Shown here piece after piece: positions 18,172 to 26,979 of a stretch of DNA of 64,000 bases. How positions within the stretch are numbered: the stretch's first letter is position 1; each line of letters starts with the position of its first letter. The DNA is from Tahibacter aquaticus (GTDB taxonomy: Bacteria > Pseudomonadota > Gammaproteobacteria > Xanthomonadales > Rhodanobacteraceae), in the NCBI RefSeq assembly GCF_004363655.1, contig NZ_SNZH01000021.1:1-64000 (forward strand). The letters run 5' to 3'. The notes beneath the pieces were generated by a model. The model did not search any database. It saw only the letters and a program-made list of their open reading frames with translations, and had not been told where the DNA came from. A program made the translations under genes and the position numbers.

Positions 18172-18522
18172 TCAATGATCGAACCGGTTTAGATAGGCAT
18201 CACGACGATTGCGGTGCCCACGCGACCGAGACGTATCGAGGTGCAGGTCAATGGACGCACCTCGATAGCCGTGTCCGTACGCCGCGGTGTACCCGTAACC
18301 ACTGCGTCGTCCGTGATTGTCGGCTCGGCCTGACCCATGGCGGTTGCCGACGCGAGCGCCGTGGCCGGACGAATGCGTCGAGCCGTAATATCCCTGGTCG
18401 CGATAACTTTGCGGGGAGTAGTGCTGTGGGGAGTAGCCGTGATCGGTGCGGTGCTGTCCGCGCGCCATCGAACCGAACACGATCATCAAGGACGCGAGCA
18501 GCAAGACGATGGATAGTTTCAT
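18172..18522 (-). CDS. Small secreted Gly/His/Tyr-rich protein
   Basis: The ATG at 18522 gives 116 residues with a clear signal peptide (MKLSIVLLLASLMIVFGSMA, then ARGQ). The mature chain is low in complexity: His, Tyr, Gly, Ser and Arg dominate, with repeats such as SPQHYSPQSY and YGHGYRG. It ends LNRFDH. It may bind metal or be an envelope protein, but no family was recognised. The DUF2314 gene follows after 14 bases, so the two are probably co-transcribed. Confidence 0.6.
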   Translation of the reverse strand: MKLSIVLLLASLMIVFGSMARGQHRTDHGYSPQHYSPQSYRDQGYYGSTHSSGHGARVGNRHGSGRADNHGRRSGYGYTAAYGHGYRGASIDLHLDTSRSRGHRNRRDAYLNRFDH

Positions 18523-18742
18523 GGCGAAAATTCCTGCACCAGCGGAGATTACGGGGAGGCGGTGTGACGAATCTAACCAGACCACATCTTTTCACCTCGC
18601 TTCTACGCTGCGATTCCCGAACGTTCAATGAATTCCCGTCAGATGATCCGCAATCAAAACTCTTGATCCAGCTCCAGAATGTGGTGCGATTTCGGTCAGC
18701 CCCGTGGCTCCCGCGGGGACGCCGAAGTCCGTCTCATAGGGA

Positions 18743-18766
18743 ACAAAGGTAGGTGTACCTTTGTTA
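18743..18766. repeat. Perfect inverted repeat, possible operator
   Basis: AACAAAGGTA at 18743-18752 pairs with TACCTTTGTT at 18757-18766 around a four-base GGTG loop. A ten-base perfect match in this GC-rich DNA is unlikely by chance. No T-run follows, so a protein-binding site is as likely as a terminator. It lies about 220 bases upstream of the start at 18522. Confidence 0.5.
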
Positions 18767-18907
18767 CGGATCAGGTAAGAAACACCGCCTGCAAGCAGGA
18801 ATCGAAGTGTTGCGAGGGCTTAGAACAACGCATCCTTTGCACGCGTGTACACGCTGGAAAACGGGTGGCTCCCGTGCGGATCCGCACAGTCCCCGCGATA
18901 CCGTCCA

Positions 18908-18925
18908 ATCCGCTCATGAGCGGAT
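18908..18925. repeat. Perfect 18-base palindrome, possible operator
   Basis: ATCCGCTCATGAGCGGAT is a perfect palindrome with no loop. It is 37 bases beyond the stop of the PepSY gene (minus strand). Loopless symmetric sequences are typical of dimeric regulator sites. No gene that it obviously controls could be assigned. Confidence 0.45.
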
Positions 18926-18961
18926 AACGGGACTTTTGCAGTTTGTACGCTTGTCCGTGGC

Positions 18962-20368
18962 CTAGGCCGTCACTCGTCGCTGCCGGGGTGCGCGCCATCG
19001 CCGCCACAGCAGAAGTAACCCGGATACCGACAGGCACGTGCCCCCAAACGCGACGGCGATGAGCAGCGGATGGTTGAAGTTCTCGCGCGCACGATAGTCC
19101 ATGATATGCAGCATCCAGGCGATGTCAAAGAGCCTCCACACGCGATTGCGTCGCTCGACGATGCTACCGGTTTGCGCCGATACGTAAATCGTCGTCCGTA
19201 AATCGTCGTCGATTCGAACGCGCCAGAACCCACCTTCATGACCGCGCGTTTCCAAATCCGCGGCGGCGAGCCACTCCGGCGTTTGGAGGCGACCAGGACC
19301 TGCGTAGTCGGCTGCCACGGCTGAGTGTGCGACGGCGGCCGTGACGGGTTGCGGCACGCCGGTGTGCGCGTTGTAGCGGTACGCACCGGATGGTGTCGTG
19401 ACCACATAGACCGGGCCATCCACCGCCGTTTGAAAAGCAACGCTGCGGGCTTGGCCGGCATGATGCGCAGCGATCACGCTGGGCGCCAGCAGCGACGAAT
19501 AGTCGATGGCAGCGGCGGGGGCCGGCGGCCGAGCGTACGTATGCCCTTCAACCACCGAATGATCCAACAGGCTCATCGTCAATCCGCTACCCACCCAGAC
19601 GAGCAGCTGCGCCCCGATCGCCCATCCCGCCACCCGATGAATGCGCGTGCGCAAAGGACGTCGGGGCAACCGAACCGAGGGGACCGTGCGCGGCCGGCGC
19701 CGCGACACCGCGAGAAGTGCGGCACCGCTCAGAACAAAGGCCAGGGCGATGCCGGCAGCAATTCGCAGTAGCCAATTGTTAACGTTGCTACGTGTTGCAT
19801 AATCCATAATATGCAACATCCACAACGCGTCGAAGACGCGCCAGCCAGCGAAGCGTTTTGCCAGCAGTTCGCCCGTGAACGGCGAGTAGTACAGCGTCGG
19901 CGCGGAGGCGCCGTCAAACCTGACGCGCCACAACGGAGCGGGACGGCCGCTGACCTCACCCGGTGCTTTGTCGAGCCAATCGATCGATCGGATGGCGCGC
20001 GGGTGGGCAAAGCGCGCCTGTGCCAGGGTGCGCACCGCGGTCGCATCCAGCGGCGGGCGCGTAACGCCGGAAACCCCGTCAACCAACACGATCGCGTTGG
20101 GGCGATGCACCTCGTAGACCGTTTGCCCGAACAAGGTCTTCAGCGTAAATCGCATACTGTCGGGAAATTGCTGTTGGAGGTGAGCGGAGGAGACCACGGC
20201 CGTGGGCAGCACTACCCGCGCATCGGGCCAAACCCAGTGGTCGCCATGAATCCAGTCGATGGGTGCCGTGCTCATGTAGAGGCCGGATAGCATCCACAGC
20301 ACGAATTGAACGCCAATCAGCCAGGCCAGCCGGGAATGCCATAGTCGAATCAGGCGATGAGAGAGCAC
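18962..20368 (-). CDS. PepSY-domain membrane protein with internal duplication
   Basis: The protein has 468 residues and about four membrane spans (near 15-35, 195-220, 250-275 and 440-460). Each half ends with a similar segment: RVFDALWMLHIMDYATRSN in the first and RLFDIAWMLHIMDYRAREN in the second. The HIMDY core is present in both. This points to an internal duplication, as in PepSY-TM proteins, some of which act in siderophore or metal reduction. The periplasmic domains contain PepSY-like YNAHTG and YYSPFTG turns. It lies alone on the minus strand. Confidence 0.75.
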   Translation of the reverse strand: MLSHRLIRLWHSRLAWLIGVQFVLWMLSGLYMSTAPIDWIHGDHWVWPDARVVLPTAVVSSAHLQQQFPDSMRFTLKTLFGQTVYEVHRPNAIVLVDGVSGVTRPPLDATAVRTLAQARFAHPRAIRSIDWLDKAPGEVSGRPAPLWRVRFDGASAPTLYYSPFTGELLAKRFAGWRVFDALWMLHIMDYATRSNVNNWLLRIAAGIALAFVLSGAALLAVSRRRPRTVPSVRLPRRPLRTRIHRVAGWAIGAQLLVWVGSGLTMSLLDHSVVEGHTYARPPAPAAAIDYSSLLAPSVIAAHHAGQARSVAFQTAVDGPVYVVTTPSGAYRYNAHTGVPQPVTAAVAHSAVAADYAGPGRLQTPEWLAAADLETRGHEGGFWRVRIDDDLRTTIYVSAQTGSIVERRNRVWRLFDIAWMLHIMDYRARENFNHPLLIAVAFGGTCLSVSGLLLLWRRWRAPRQRRVTA

Positions 20369-20701
20369 AACATTCCTTTAGGCGCGACACCGCGCGATGG
20401 TTTCGGAGGCACGATCGCCAATGGTAGCGAATGCGGCGACCGACGTTGATGCCAAATGCTGGGCGTGCCCGGGCCGCCGGCGCCCGCGACGCGTCACCCC
20501 CCTCGGTGCGTCGGGGGAGATGCCCGTCTCACGAACGGTGCGATTCGGATGGGTCGCTGGCGGGCCGAGCGCGGTCATAACAATTTGCCTTGCAGTCCAG
20601 CATGTCAGCATTGACGCACGGCAGTTTCGTTGCCCCATAAGCTGGGCGTGCGCGACCGTGGCATAGCGTGATGACGCCGGCATTCCCCTGGAGAAGTGCG
20701 T
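20369..20701. other. Intergenic stretch, no gene seen
   Basis: About 330 bases between the PepSY gene start and the fragment at 20702. No frame with convincing protein character was found. The region begins a longer patch (to 21964) that contains gene remnants. Confidence 0.3.
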
Positions 20702-20917
20702 TCAGTCCCGCACGATCGCGAGCACGTCACCAACCGCGGGTGGGGGCGCGTAGTGAAGGCACAATTCCAGCGCGCTGCTGTCGACATTTTTGACGAGGCC
20801 ATCACGACTGCGGTCCGGTAGGGCTGCCTGCGCGGATGCAACGGAATTACCAAAAGCAACAACGGTAAAACATAAGATTAGCGTTTCAAATGAGCCTCCT
20901 GCGGGAATCAATGGCAC
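20702..20917 (-). pseudogene. Truncated paralogue of the lipoprotein at 23573
   Basis: The frame ends at ...GDVLAIVRD and a stop. Its last ~33 residues (GLVKNVDSSALELCL, VGDVLAIVRD) match the central part of the lipoprotein at 23573 (GQVLSVDGNSLVVCV, VGQELAVIRN), which carries on for another ~60 residues. None of the other frames continues the homology. A signal-like segment ILCFTVVAFGNSVASAQA precedes it, but the AGGAGG at the 5' end leads to a TTG in another frame, as if a base were lost there too. I therefore treat it as a remnant, though a short functional protein cannot be excluded. Confidence 0.45.
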
Positions 20918-20925
20918 GTGGATGC

Positions 20926-21075
20926 GAGCTGCTGGTCGATGAAAAACAGGGCGCGACAGTTCCAGGAGTGCATGGAGCTGACGGCTTGGTCAGTGTCTTG
21001 AATCAGATGTCAGTCGGTACGGCGCGTGCAGCGATTGCGGGCAACGCGATCCCCATCGACTGGATTCCAAGGTGA
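20926..21075 (+). pseudogene. C-terminal remnant of a thioredoxin reductase-like gene
   Basis: The frame reads ELLVDEKQGATVPGVHGADG then LVSVLNQMSVGTARAAIAGN and a stop. This is the conserved C-terminus of thioredoxin reductase-type flavoproteins (compare DVVKALNQMSVG in the family). The FAD- and NAD-binding parts are absent, so only about 50 residues of the gene remain. The related copy at 5651-6597 retains the whole family length apart from one frameshift. Confidence 0.7.
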
Positions 21076-21964
21076 GTTCGTTCCCGGGCATTAGCGTCCC
21101 GTCGAGCGGTGTAGCCGACCCTCGGCGTTCGTGCATTGCGCCCGCTAGCGCCCACCTGCATCGACAGACTGCATGGGGCGCGCCCAAAGCAAACGTTGGA
21201 GCTGGTTCCAGAGTCAAGATTCTGCTCGCCGGGTGTGCGCCGAGTCAGGTCAAGAATGACGCCATTTTTCCGGCCCGCCGGTCTGCTAGTCGACGAAATC
21301 GCGCGACGAACACGAACGCGATGACATCGTGGCATATCGCATGCAGCGACGTCTATCGCCCTCACACCGCAACGATGCCGCATACCATGTTTATCCACAA
21401 TGAAATATCGGGGCCATGGTAGAGGCCCAGAGGCTTTCAGCGACCGCCTACTGTCACACCAGCACCTGCGGTGTGGACAAGGCAGAAGCAGGGCGCCAAA
21501 AATGACATGACCGATCACGCCGCGACGCTGGGCGTGACCGGAATGGCCGACGTGTCCATGAAGAGTTCTTTCGTTGCGTATAACACCAGCCGTAAAGACT
21601 TCGGCACTCGTAACAGCCGGAAGCCATCGAATCATTCTCGGCGTGTCGGCTGCCGTGGTGAAGGGCTTCTGGTTTGGCATTGTCGACCAGGCGACGGTCG
21701 ACAATTCTTGCGGTCGCAGATTCCCGACCACGCAAGGGGCATTTTAATGTGAGAGCAAACGGCAACTGTCGATCCGGAAATCCGTCAGTTGTGCGCGGGC
21801 ATCGTGTCATCGCAAGGCGCCGATCCTTGAACGGAAATGTAACACGCAGTGCCGCATTTGATGGCTCCTCGCGACTCGTCGCGAGGACCACGCAACGCTC
21901 GGTGGTCCGCACGACGCGGATCGGTGAGTGAAGCCCAGGAACGTGACGAAAAAGGATTTTATGC
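21076..21964. other. Gene-poor degenerate region
   Basis: About 890 bases with no supported gene. Open frames on both strands lack recognisable domains and conserved starts. Together with the two remnants at 20702-21075 this looks like decayed sequence. The right end must hold the promoter of the catalase-like gene at 21965. Confidence 0.4.
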
Positions 21965-23200
21965 ATGCTTACCATCGCCTCATTGCTATGCGCTCGATTA
22001 TCCGGTGGGATCGCAGGGATCATGACCATCGGCCACTGCGCCGCCGTGGCGATTCCAGAAACATCTGCACAGACGCCAGATGCGTCGGCATACCCAACCG
22101 CGGACGCGACGCTGGGCGAGGTGCTGTTTCCTAACGAGTCGAGCATGGCCGAGCAGATCAGCCTCGCGATCGAAGATACGATACGTCGCGACTACGCGCC
22201 CGGTAGTGCGCGACGCGACGCGCACCCCAAAGCCCATGGTTGCGTCAAAGCGGAATTTGCCGTCGCGGCCTCATTACCGAAGTCGTTGGTCCACGGCGTT
22301 TTCATTCCCGGAACCACGTACTCGGCATGGATCCGGTTTTCGAACGGCAACAAGGACGCGACACGCGCTGACATCAAAGGCGATGCGCGTGGCATGGCGA
22401 TCAAGCTGCTCGACGTGCCGGGAAAGAAACTGCTCGATGCCGTTGATCAAGCGACAACGCAGGACTTCATTCTGATCAGCCACCCGGTGTTTTTTGCCAA
22501 CGATCCGAACCGGTATCTTTCACTGATCCGGGACGGCAGCAGTGGCGGAGTATTCGCGACACTGCGCATTCCTTTCGACTTGGGTTTTCGCGGTCTCATG
22601 ATCGCCCGCAAGACCGCCAGCAAGACCATTTCCAATCCGCTGCAAACACGTTACTGGTCCACCGTGCCCTATCAGCTCGGTGTGGGCGACGACCGGCAAG
22701 CCGTCAAGTACTCCGTCCGTTCCTGTGCAGCGACCTTGGACCCGATCCCGAAGAAGCCGGGCAACGACTATTTGCGTGGTGCGTTGCGCGCAAGCCTCGA
22801 AACGGGCGATGCGTGCATGGAGTTTTTGGTGCAACCGCGAACCTCACCGCGCATGGGCGTGGAAGACGTCATGACGGAGTGGGATGAATCCGATGCTCCG
22901 TCTTATCCCGTTGCGTCGATTCGCATTCCTCGACAGACGTTTGATACCCCCGAACAGAACGCCTTTTGCGAGGCGTTGTCATTCAACCCCTGGCACGCGC
23001 TGCCGGCGCACAAACCGCTCGGCGTGATGAACCGATTACGCAAAGTGATCTACGAACGGATAAGCCAAGTCCGGCATGCGATGAATGCGGTCGGAATGCG
23101 GTCGGCCATTCCGCTAGAATCAGCGACGGCTCTATCTACGGCGTCCCCGCCGCAGGCAATAGCGGTTCCTCCGCGACACGGGAGAATCCGTTCGCCGTAG
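21965..23200 (+). CDS. Catalase-family protein (heme-binding), exported
   Basis: The protein has 411 residues. AAAGGA lies eight bases before the ATG. The N-terminal 20-40 residues look like a signal. The chain has catalase-superfamily features: AHGCVKAEFAV, a heme-contacting region IRFSNGNKDATRADIKGDARG, DFILISHPVFFANDP, and LRASLETGDACMEFLVQP. Such small catalase-related proteins (SrpA-like) have peroxidase or lipid-related roles; the full catalase C-terminal domain is lacking. It precedes the lipoprotein and the electron-transfer module on the same strand, separated by 372 bases. Confidence 0.75.
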   Translation: MLTIASLLCARLSGGIAGIMTIGHCAAVAIPETSAQTPDASAYPTADATLGEVLFPNESSMAEQISLAIEDTIRRDYAPGSARRDAHPKAHGCVKAEFAVAASLPKSLVHGVFIPGTTYSAWIRFSNGNKDATRADIKGDARGMAIKLLDVPGKKLLDAVDQATTQDFILISHPVFFANDPNRYLSLIRDGSSGGVFATLRIPFDLGFRGLMIARKTASKTISNPLQTRYWSTVPYQLGVGDDRQAVKYSVRSCAATLDPIPKKPGNDYLRGALRASLETGDACMEFLVQPRTSPRMGVEDVMTEWDESDAPSYPVASIRIPRQTFDTPEQNAFCEALSFNPWHALPAHKPLGVMNRLRKVIYERISQVRHAMNAVGMRSAIPLESATALSTASPPQAIAVPPRHGRIRSP

Positions 23201-23572
23201 AGAGCACGAAGTGCGGGCAACCGGAATGCGCGCCATCCCGAGGGAGCTGTGGGGGCAGCGTCGGATCGCAGCGCAAGCGGAGAAGGGAATCATAATTGGG
23301 TTTGGTTGATGCAGATCAAATGCACACCGTCGAACCTGATGCAGATTCGACTCGCAGTACTTGAACCTTGTAGGGGTTGAGCGTATGCCCATCTCATTGA
23401 CAGGTCCCAGTCGCCTCCACGTTGGATGTGTGATTCATCGTTCGCGCTCTCCTCGCGGTGTCAGTACGCGCAAACCGTGGGACGATTCTGTGCCGCTCGC
23501 GCGCGGTGCAGTCAAGCCATGTAGGTCCCGGGTACACAGATACCCAATTTGCTGTCGAAGGAAGGTCTTGCC
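23201..23572. other. Intergenic region holding an FNR-type site
   Basis: About 370 bases between the catalase-like gene and the lipoprotein gene. It holds the FNR/Anr-like site at 23306-23319 and the decamer TGATGCAGAT twice (near 23308 and 23338). I see no gene in it. Confidence 0.4.
23306..23319 (+). promoter_or_regulatory. FNR/Anr-type binding site
   Basis: TTGAT-GCAG-ATCAA matches the FNR/CRP-family anaerobic consensus (TTGAT-N4-ATCAA) without a mismatch. It is 254 bases before the lipoprotein ATG at 23573 and would put a class II promoter start near 23354. The downstream genes are the lipoprotein and the electron-transfer module, so low-oxygen control is plausible. Confidence 0.55.
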
Positions 23573-23983
23573 ATGAACACGCATTTGGAAGTTGAAACCA
23601 CGCAGCAAGGTATTCTGACATCGACGCGTCGTGCGAGATTGTGCCTGGTACTGGGCGCCGCACTCACCGTGCAGCTGGTAGCCGGCTGCGCCTCCAGCCC
23701 TACGTACCATCGGTACTTCATGCAGGGCCAAGTATTGTCGGTGGATGGCAATTCCCTGGTTGTGTGCGTCGGCTCGCGTGACGGCGCCCAGGTTGGCCAA
23801 GAGCTCGCCGTTATCAGAAATGTTGCCCAGGCGCCACAGCCGAAGTCCGGCGCCATCAATTTCCGGCGTGAGTCGATCGGAAAAGTTCGAGTAACGACAG
23901 TGCTTGATGAACACTATGCGAGTGCCGAAGTCCTCACGGGTAGTCCACGAACCAATGACGTGGTGGAGCTGGAACGTCAGTAG
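23573..23983 (+). CDS. Small periplasmic lipoprotein
   Basis: The ATG at 23573 follows GAAGGAAGG and gives 136 residues. The N-terminus is polar, then hydrophobic, ending in LVAGC, a lipobox, so the mature lipoprotein starts at that Cys. The rest is a beta-rich stretch with QGQVLSVDGNSLVVCV, VGQELAVIRN and GKVRVTTVLDEHYASAEVL; such folds occur in FlgT-like and other small periplasmic proteins. A truncated relative lies at 20702. It is 319 bases upstream of the reductase gene. Function unknown; it may serve the same redox module. Confidence 0.65.
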   Translation: MNTHLEVETTQQGILTSTRRARLCLVLGAALTVQLVAGCASSPTYHRYFMQGQVLSVDGNSLVVCVGSRDGAQVGQELAVIRNVAQAPQPKSGAINFRRESIGKVRVTTVLDEHYASAEVLTGSPRTNDVVELERQ

Positions 23984-24302
23984 CGCGGCTGGAGCGAGGC
24001 AGGGGCGATCGATTTCGTGGAACGGCTGTATTCAACCGGCGTATCAGCTCTCAAACGCCGCGGCGGTCGTCATCGTCGCAGCTCGCAGATCACCTCTAAC
24101 GCGCACGCAATTCTGCGGGCTGCTAAGCAGTGGCGGTTAGGTTTGCGTAGTACCCAGGTTCCGCGCAGACAATCCGAGTCGTATCGGTGATTCACCTGTT
24201 CAATGGCGCGGACCGACACTCCATGGTGCGGCGATTCACAGAGCTCGGCTCCGACTGTCCTTCAGCCGCTTAGGACCTGAACATCGACTAGGTGGTTGCA
24301 CG
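23984..24302. other. Intergenic stretch before the reductase
   Basis: About 320 bases with no supported gene. It probably holds the promoter of the reductase at 24303. No FNR-type site is visible within it. Confidence 0.3.
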
Positions 24303-26186
24303 ATGAAATTTGATGTTCCGACAGCCGCAACGCACTGCCAGTTCACCGCCGTCCTGTTGGCGGGGGTGTTGTTCTCGGTGTCGGTCGCGGGCCAAACACC
24401 CGACGAGCACGCGAGCCATCATCCCGCTCCCGCTCCCGCTGCCGGCATTCCGGCCGCCACTCCAGCGACTGGCGGAACTATGCCTGGTCCCGCTGCCACG
24501 GGGGGCGCCGGAATGATGGACGACATGATGCGTCAGATGGGGGCGCCACCGCGCAAGGAACTCTACCCCTCACTCATGGAGGTCGAAGCATTCACACCCG
24601 ACAAGCGACAGCAATTTGAACGGCTGGCTCGCGAGCGCATGAAATCGGGCACCGCGCTGATGTCATCGGGCCTGGAGAAGCTCAGCGCGCCCTCGTCAGA
24701 GCAAGATCTTCCGGCCATGCGGGAGGCCACCGCGCTTATGCGCCAAGGCGTCGTGCAATTCGACACGGGAATCTCCTCGCTCCAGGCAATCTCCGAAGGC
24801 AAACCGCCACGGGCAGTGGCCCTGGATTGGTTCAAGCAAAATATGAGTCTGTTGCCGAGTGCCGATATGCAGCGGCCGCACGGAATTTTCGGACTGTCCG
24901 GCTTTCACTACTTCACAATGTTCCTTCTGTTGGCATTTGCCGCCACCATGATCTGGATCAACCTGAAGAAGATGCAACGGGCTCAGGCACTCGCAGCCCG
25001 CCTCACACCACAACCGGGCGCGGTGTTGCCGGAGAGGACGCTCACGCCGGCCGCGCAGAGCATACCCCCGTCGCTCCTACCGGAAGATGCGCCGTCGAAA
25101 TCCAACGCGTGGACGGGGCTGCTGCGAGTAGTCCAGATCTTCGAGGAAAGCCCGAATGTCGTGACGTTGCGCCTCACCGATCCCTCGGGAGGCAGCCTGC
25201 CATTTCGCCACCTGCCGGGGCAGTTTGTCACCTTCACCGTCAAGCCCAACGACCAGATGGTGAAGCGCTCCTACACGATCGCCTCTTCACCCACGCGCCG
25301 CGACTATGTCGAGGTAACCGTCAAACGCGAGGAGCACGGGACGGTCTCCGGATTCCTGCACAGCGTGCGTGTCGGTGACACGCTGCAAACGACCGGGCCG
25401 TCTGGAAACTTTACCTTTGTCGGCGATGGCGCCAACAGCATTGTGCTCATCTCCGGCGGCGTTGGCATCACGCCGATGATGAGTGTTGTGCGCTACCTGA
25501 CGGATCGTTCCTGGCCGAGCGACATTTTTTTCATCTTTGGTTGTCGTGGAGAAAAAGATGTGATCTATCGCGAGGAGCTGGAGTACCTGCAGCGCCGACA
25601 TCCCAACCTGCATCTCGCCATCACCGCGATCGACGTGGCTTCTGCCGATTGGCCTTACGCCCGGGGAAACATCACGAAGGAACTGCTCAGCCAGGCCGTT
25701 CCACACATTGAGATTCGCCGAGTGCACTTGTGCGGTCCGAAACCGATGATGGACGCACTGAAGCCAGTGCTGATCGAATTGGGCGTGCCCCTCGAGCAGA
25801 TCAAGACGGAAATCTTCATCGGAAAGGAACGTCCGGCGACGCCCCCAACCCTTGCCGAAGGTGTCACGGGGTCGGAGCAATCCCAGCCGACTACCACTCC
25901 CGTCGAAGGCGCAGAGACCGCCGGCGTCGCGGTCGCGACATTTGCTCGTTCCAAGCGAACGGCGCTGTTCCCGCCCAGCAAGACCCTATTGGAAGTATCC
26001 GAAGACGTCGGCGTCAATATCGACTACTCCTGCCGCGTCGGCACGTGCGGCGTGTGCAAGGTCAAGCTGCTGAGCGGGAGCGTCACGATGGAGGTTCAGG
26101 ACTCGCTCGATGCGGCTGACAAGGAGAACAACATCATTCTCGCCTGCCAGGCGAAGACCCGCGGCGACGTCAGTGTCGACGCATAG
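24303..26186 (+). CDS. Membrane-anchored NADH:FAD:[2Fe-2S] reductase with periplasmic domain
   Basis: The protein has 627 residues in a multi-domain layout. Residues ~1-31 are a signal. About 32-200 form a Met/Pro/His-containing, helix-rich periplasmic domain. A membrane span lies near 203-222 (FTMFLLLAFAATMIWIN). The cytoplasmic part has a ferredoxin-NADP reductase-type core: FAD motif RSYTIASS (~322), NAD motif GGVGITPMMS (~384) and HLCGPKPMMDAL. The C-terminal plant-type ferredoxin domain has Cys577, 582, 585 and 615 as [2Fe-2S] ligands. It would pass electrons from NADH to the membrane. It precedes a cytochrome b-like gene and a multiheme cytochrome gene. Confidence 0.85.
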   Translation: MKFDVPTAATHCQFTAVLLAGVLFSVSVAGQTPDEHASHHPAPAPAAGIPAATPATGGTMPGPAATGGAGMMDDMMRQMGAPPRKELYPSLMEVEAFTPDKRQQFERLARERMKSGTALMSSGLEKLSAPSSEQDLPAMREATALMRQGVVQFDTGISSLQAISEGKPPRAVALDWFKQNMSLLPSADMQRPHGIFGLSGFHYFTMFLLLAFAATMIWINLKKMQRAQALAARLTPQPGAVLPERTLTPAAQSIPPSLLPEDAPSKSNAWTGLLRVVQIFEESPNVVTLRLTDPSGGSLPFRHLPGQFVTFTVKPNDQMVKRSYTIASSPTRRDYVEVTVKREEHGTVSGFLHSVRVGDTLQTTGPSGNFTFVGDGANSIVLISGGVGITPMMSVVRYLTDRSWPSDIFFIFGCRGEKDVIYREELEYLQRRHPNLHLAITAIDVASADWPYARGNITKELLSQAVPHIEIRRVHLCGPKPMMDALKPVLIELGVPLEQIKTEIFIGKERPATPPTLAEGVTGSEQSQPTTTPVEGAETAGVAVATFARSKRTALFPPSKTLLEVSEDVGVNIDYSCRVGTCGVCKVKLLSGSVTMEVQDSLDAADKENNIILACQAKTRGDVSVDA

Positions 26187-26207
26187 AGGCATGGGAGAGC
26201 CGCAGTC

Positions 26208-26969
26208 ATGACACGCCAACGGACCGCGCTGAGCACGCTGATCGTGCTTCTGCTTGTCTTGTGGGCGGGCTTCATCGTTCATCGCTCGCCGCGTTTTCCG
26301 GGCAGTTTGACGGGCGGCGTACTCGCCGTTTCCGGTGCCAGCCTCATCGTTGTGTTTTCGGTTTTCTATTCGGCGGTCAAGCGGTTCCCCGCGTTAAGGC
26401 AAGCGTTCAGTAAATATCTGTCCATGCAACAACTTCTCAGCGTGCATGTGTATACCGGAGCGCTCGGGGCGATCCTGGTTTTGCTGCATACGGGGCATCG
26501 GTTTGAAAGCAACCTCGGCATCGCCTTGACGAGCAGCATGTTGTTCTCGGTGCTGAGTGGTTACGTAGGTGGGCATTTGCTCGGACGCGTATCAGTTGAG
26601 CTTCGTGAAAAACAGAGTCTTCTGGTGCAGCTTGAAACGGCTTACAACGCGGCCGTGGATGAACTCGCGCGCAAACCAGAATCGCCAATCGCGCCGGTCA
26701 TACCTGATAGTCCCTTTTCATTCGCACGAATGCGTTCCGCAATCGCTCCGAAGATTTCCACCTCGGGCTCAGAGCGCGCTCCGGGTGACGCAGCCGGAAT
26801 AGCCAGCTCGATAGCCGAGCTTGAATACTCGATCCGCTCTCATGAACGCGTCAAGCGCCTTTCTAGTCGCTGGCTAGTGCTGCACATCGGGACCTCGCTC
26901 GTGTTCTACGTTCTGCTCGCATTGCACGTCTGGGCATCGATTCATTTTGGATTGAGGTGGTTTCAGTGA
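26208..26969 (+). CDS. Membrane cytochrome b-like protein
   Basis: The protein has 253 residues with about five hydrophobic segments: near 8-23, 38-56, 82-100, 104-125 and 230-248. Histidines in VHVYTGALGAILVLLHTGHRF lie in the first pair, and WLVLHIGTSLVFYVLLALHVW in the last; both are on membrane helices in positions suitable for heme b. A soluble stretch (about 130-225) with a coiled-coil-like ELEYSIRSHERVKR lies between. It follows the reductase by 21 bases, so it probably carries electrons from the reductase across the membrane. Family name not assigned. Confidence 0.6.
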   Translation: MTRQRTALSTLIVLLLVLWAGFIVHRSPRFPGSLTGGVLAVSGASLIVVFSVFYSAVKRFPALRQAFSKYLSMQQLLSVHVYTGALGAILVLLHTGHRFESNLGIALTSSMLFSVLSGYVGGHLLGRVSVELREKQSLLVQLETAYNAAVDELARKPESPIAPVIPDSPFSFARMRSAIAPKISTSGSERAPGDAAGIASSIAELEYSIRSHERVKRLSSRWLVLHIGTSLVFYVLLALHVWASIHFGLRWFQ

Positions 26970-26979
26970 GGCCGCGCAC

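Larger units (their letters stand above)
18523..18961. other. Intergenic region with two strong palindromes
   Basis: About 440 bases lie upstream of the small secreted gene and downstream of the PepSY gene stop. Apart from the two perfect inverted repeats listed separately, no gene is supported. The start codon at 18522 leads into the promoter region for the two-gene unit at 17126-18522. Confidence 0.35.

Noticed and set aside
21340-21440. Weak resemblance to the start of a PepSY protein (AST-APIFH)
   Set aside because: Only a few residues match, with an in-frame stop; not enough for homology.
21003-21731. A 242-codon minus-strand frame in the degenerate region
   Set aside because: No family, start or coding character was convincing; it overlaps the thioredoxin reductase remnant on the other strand.
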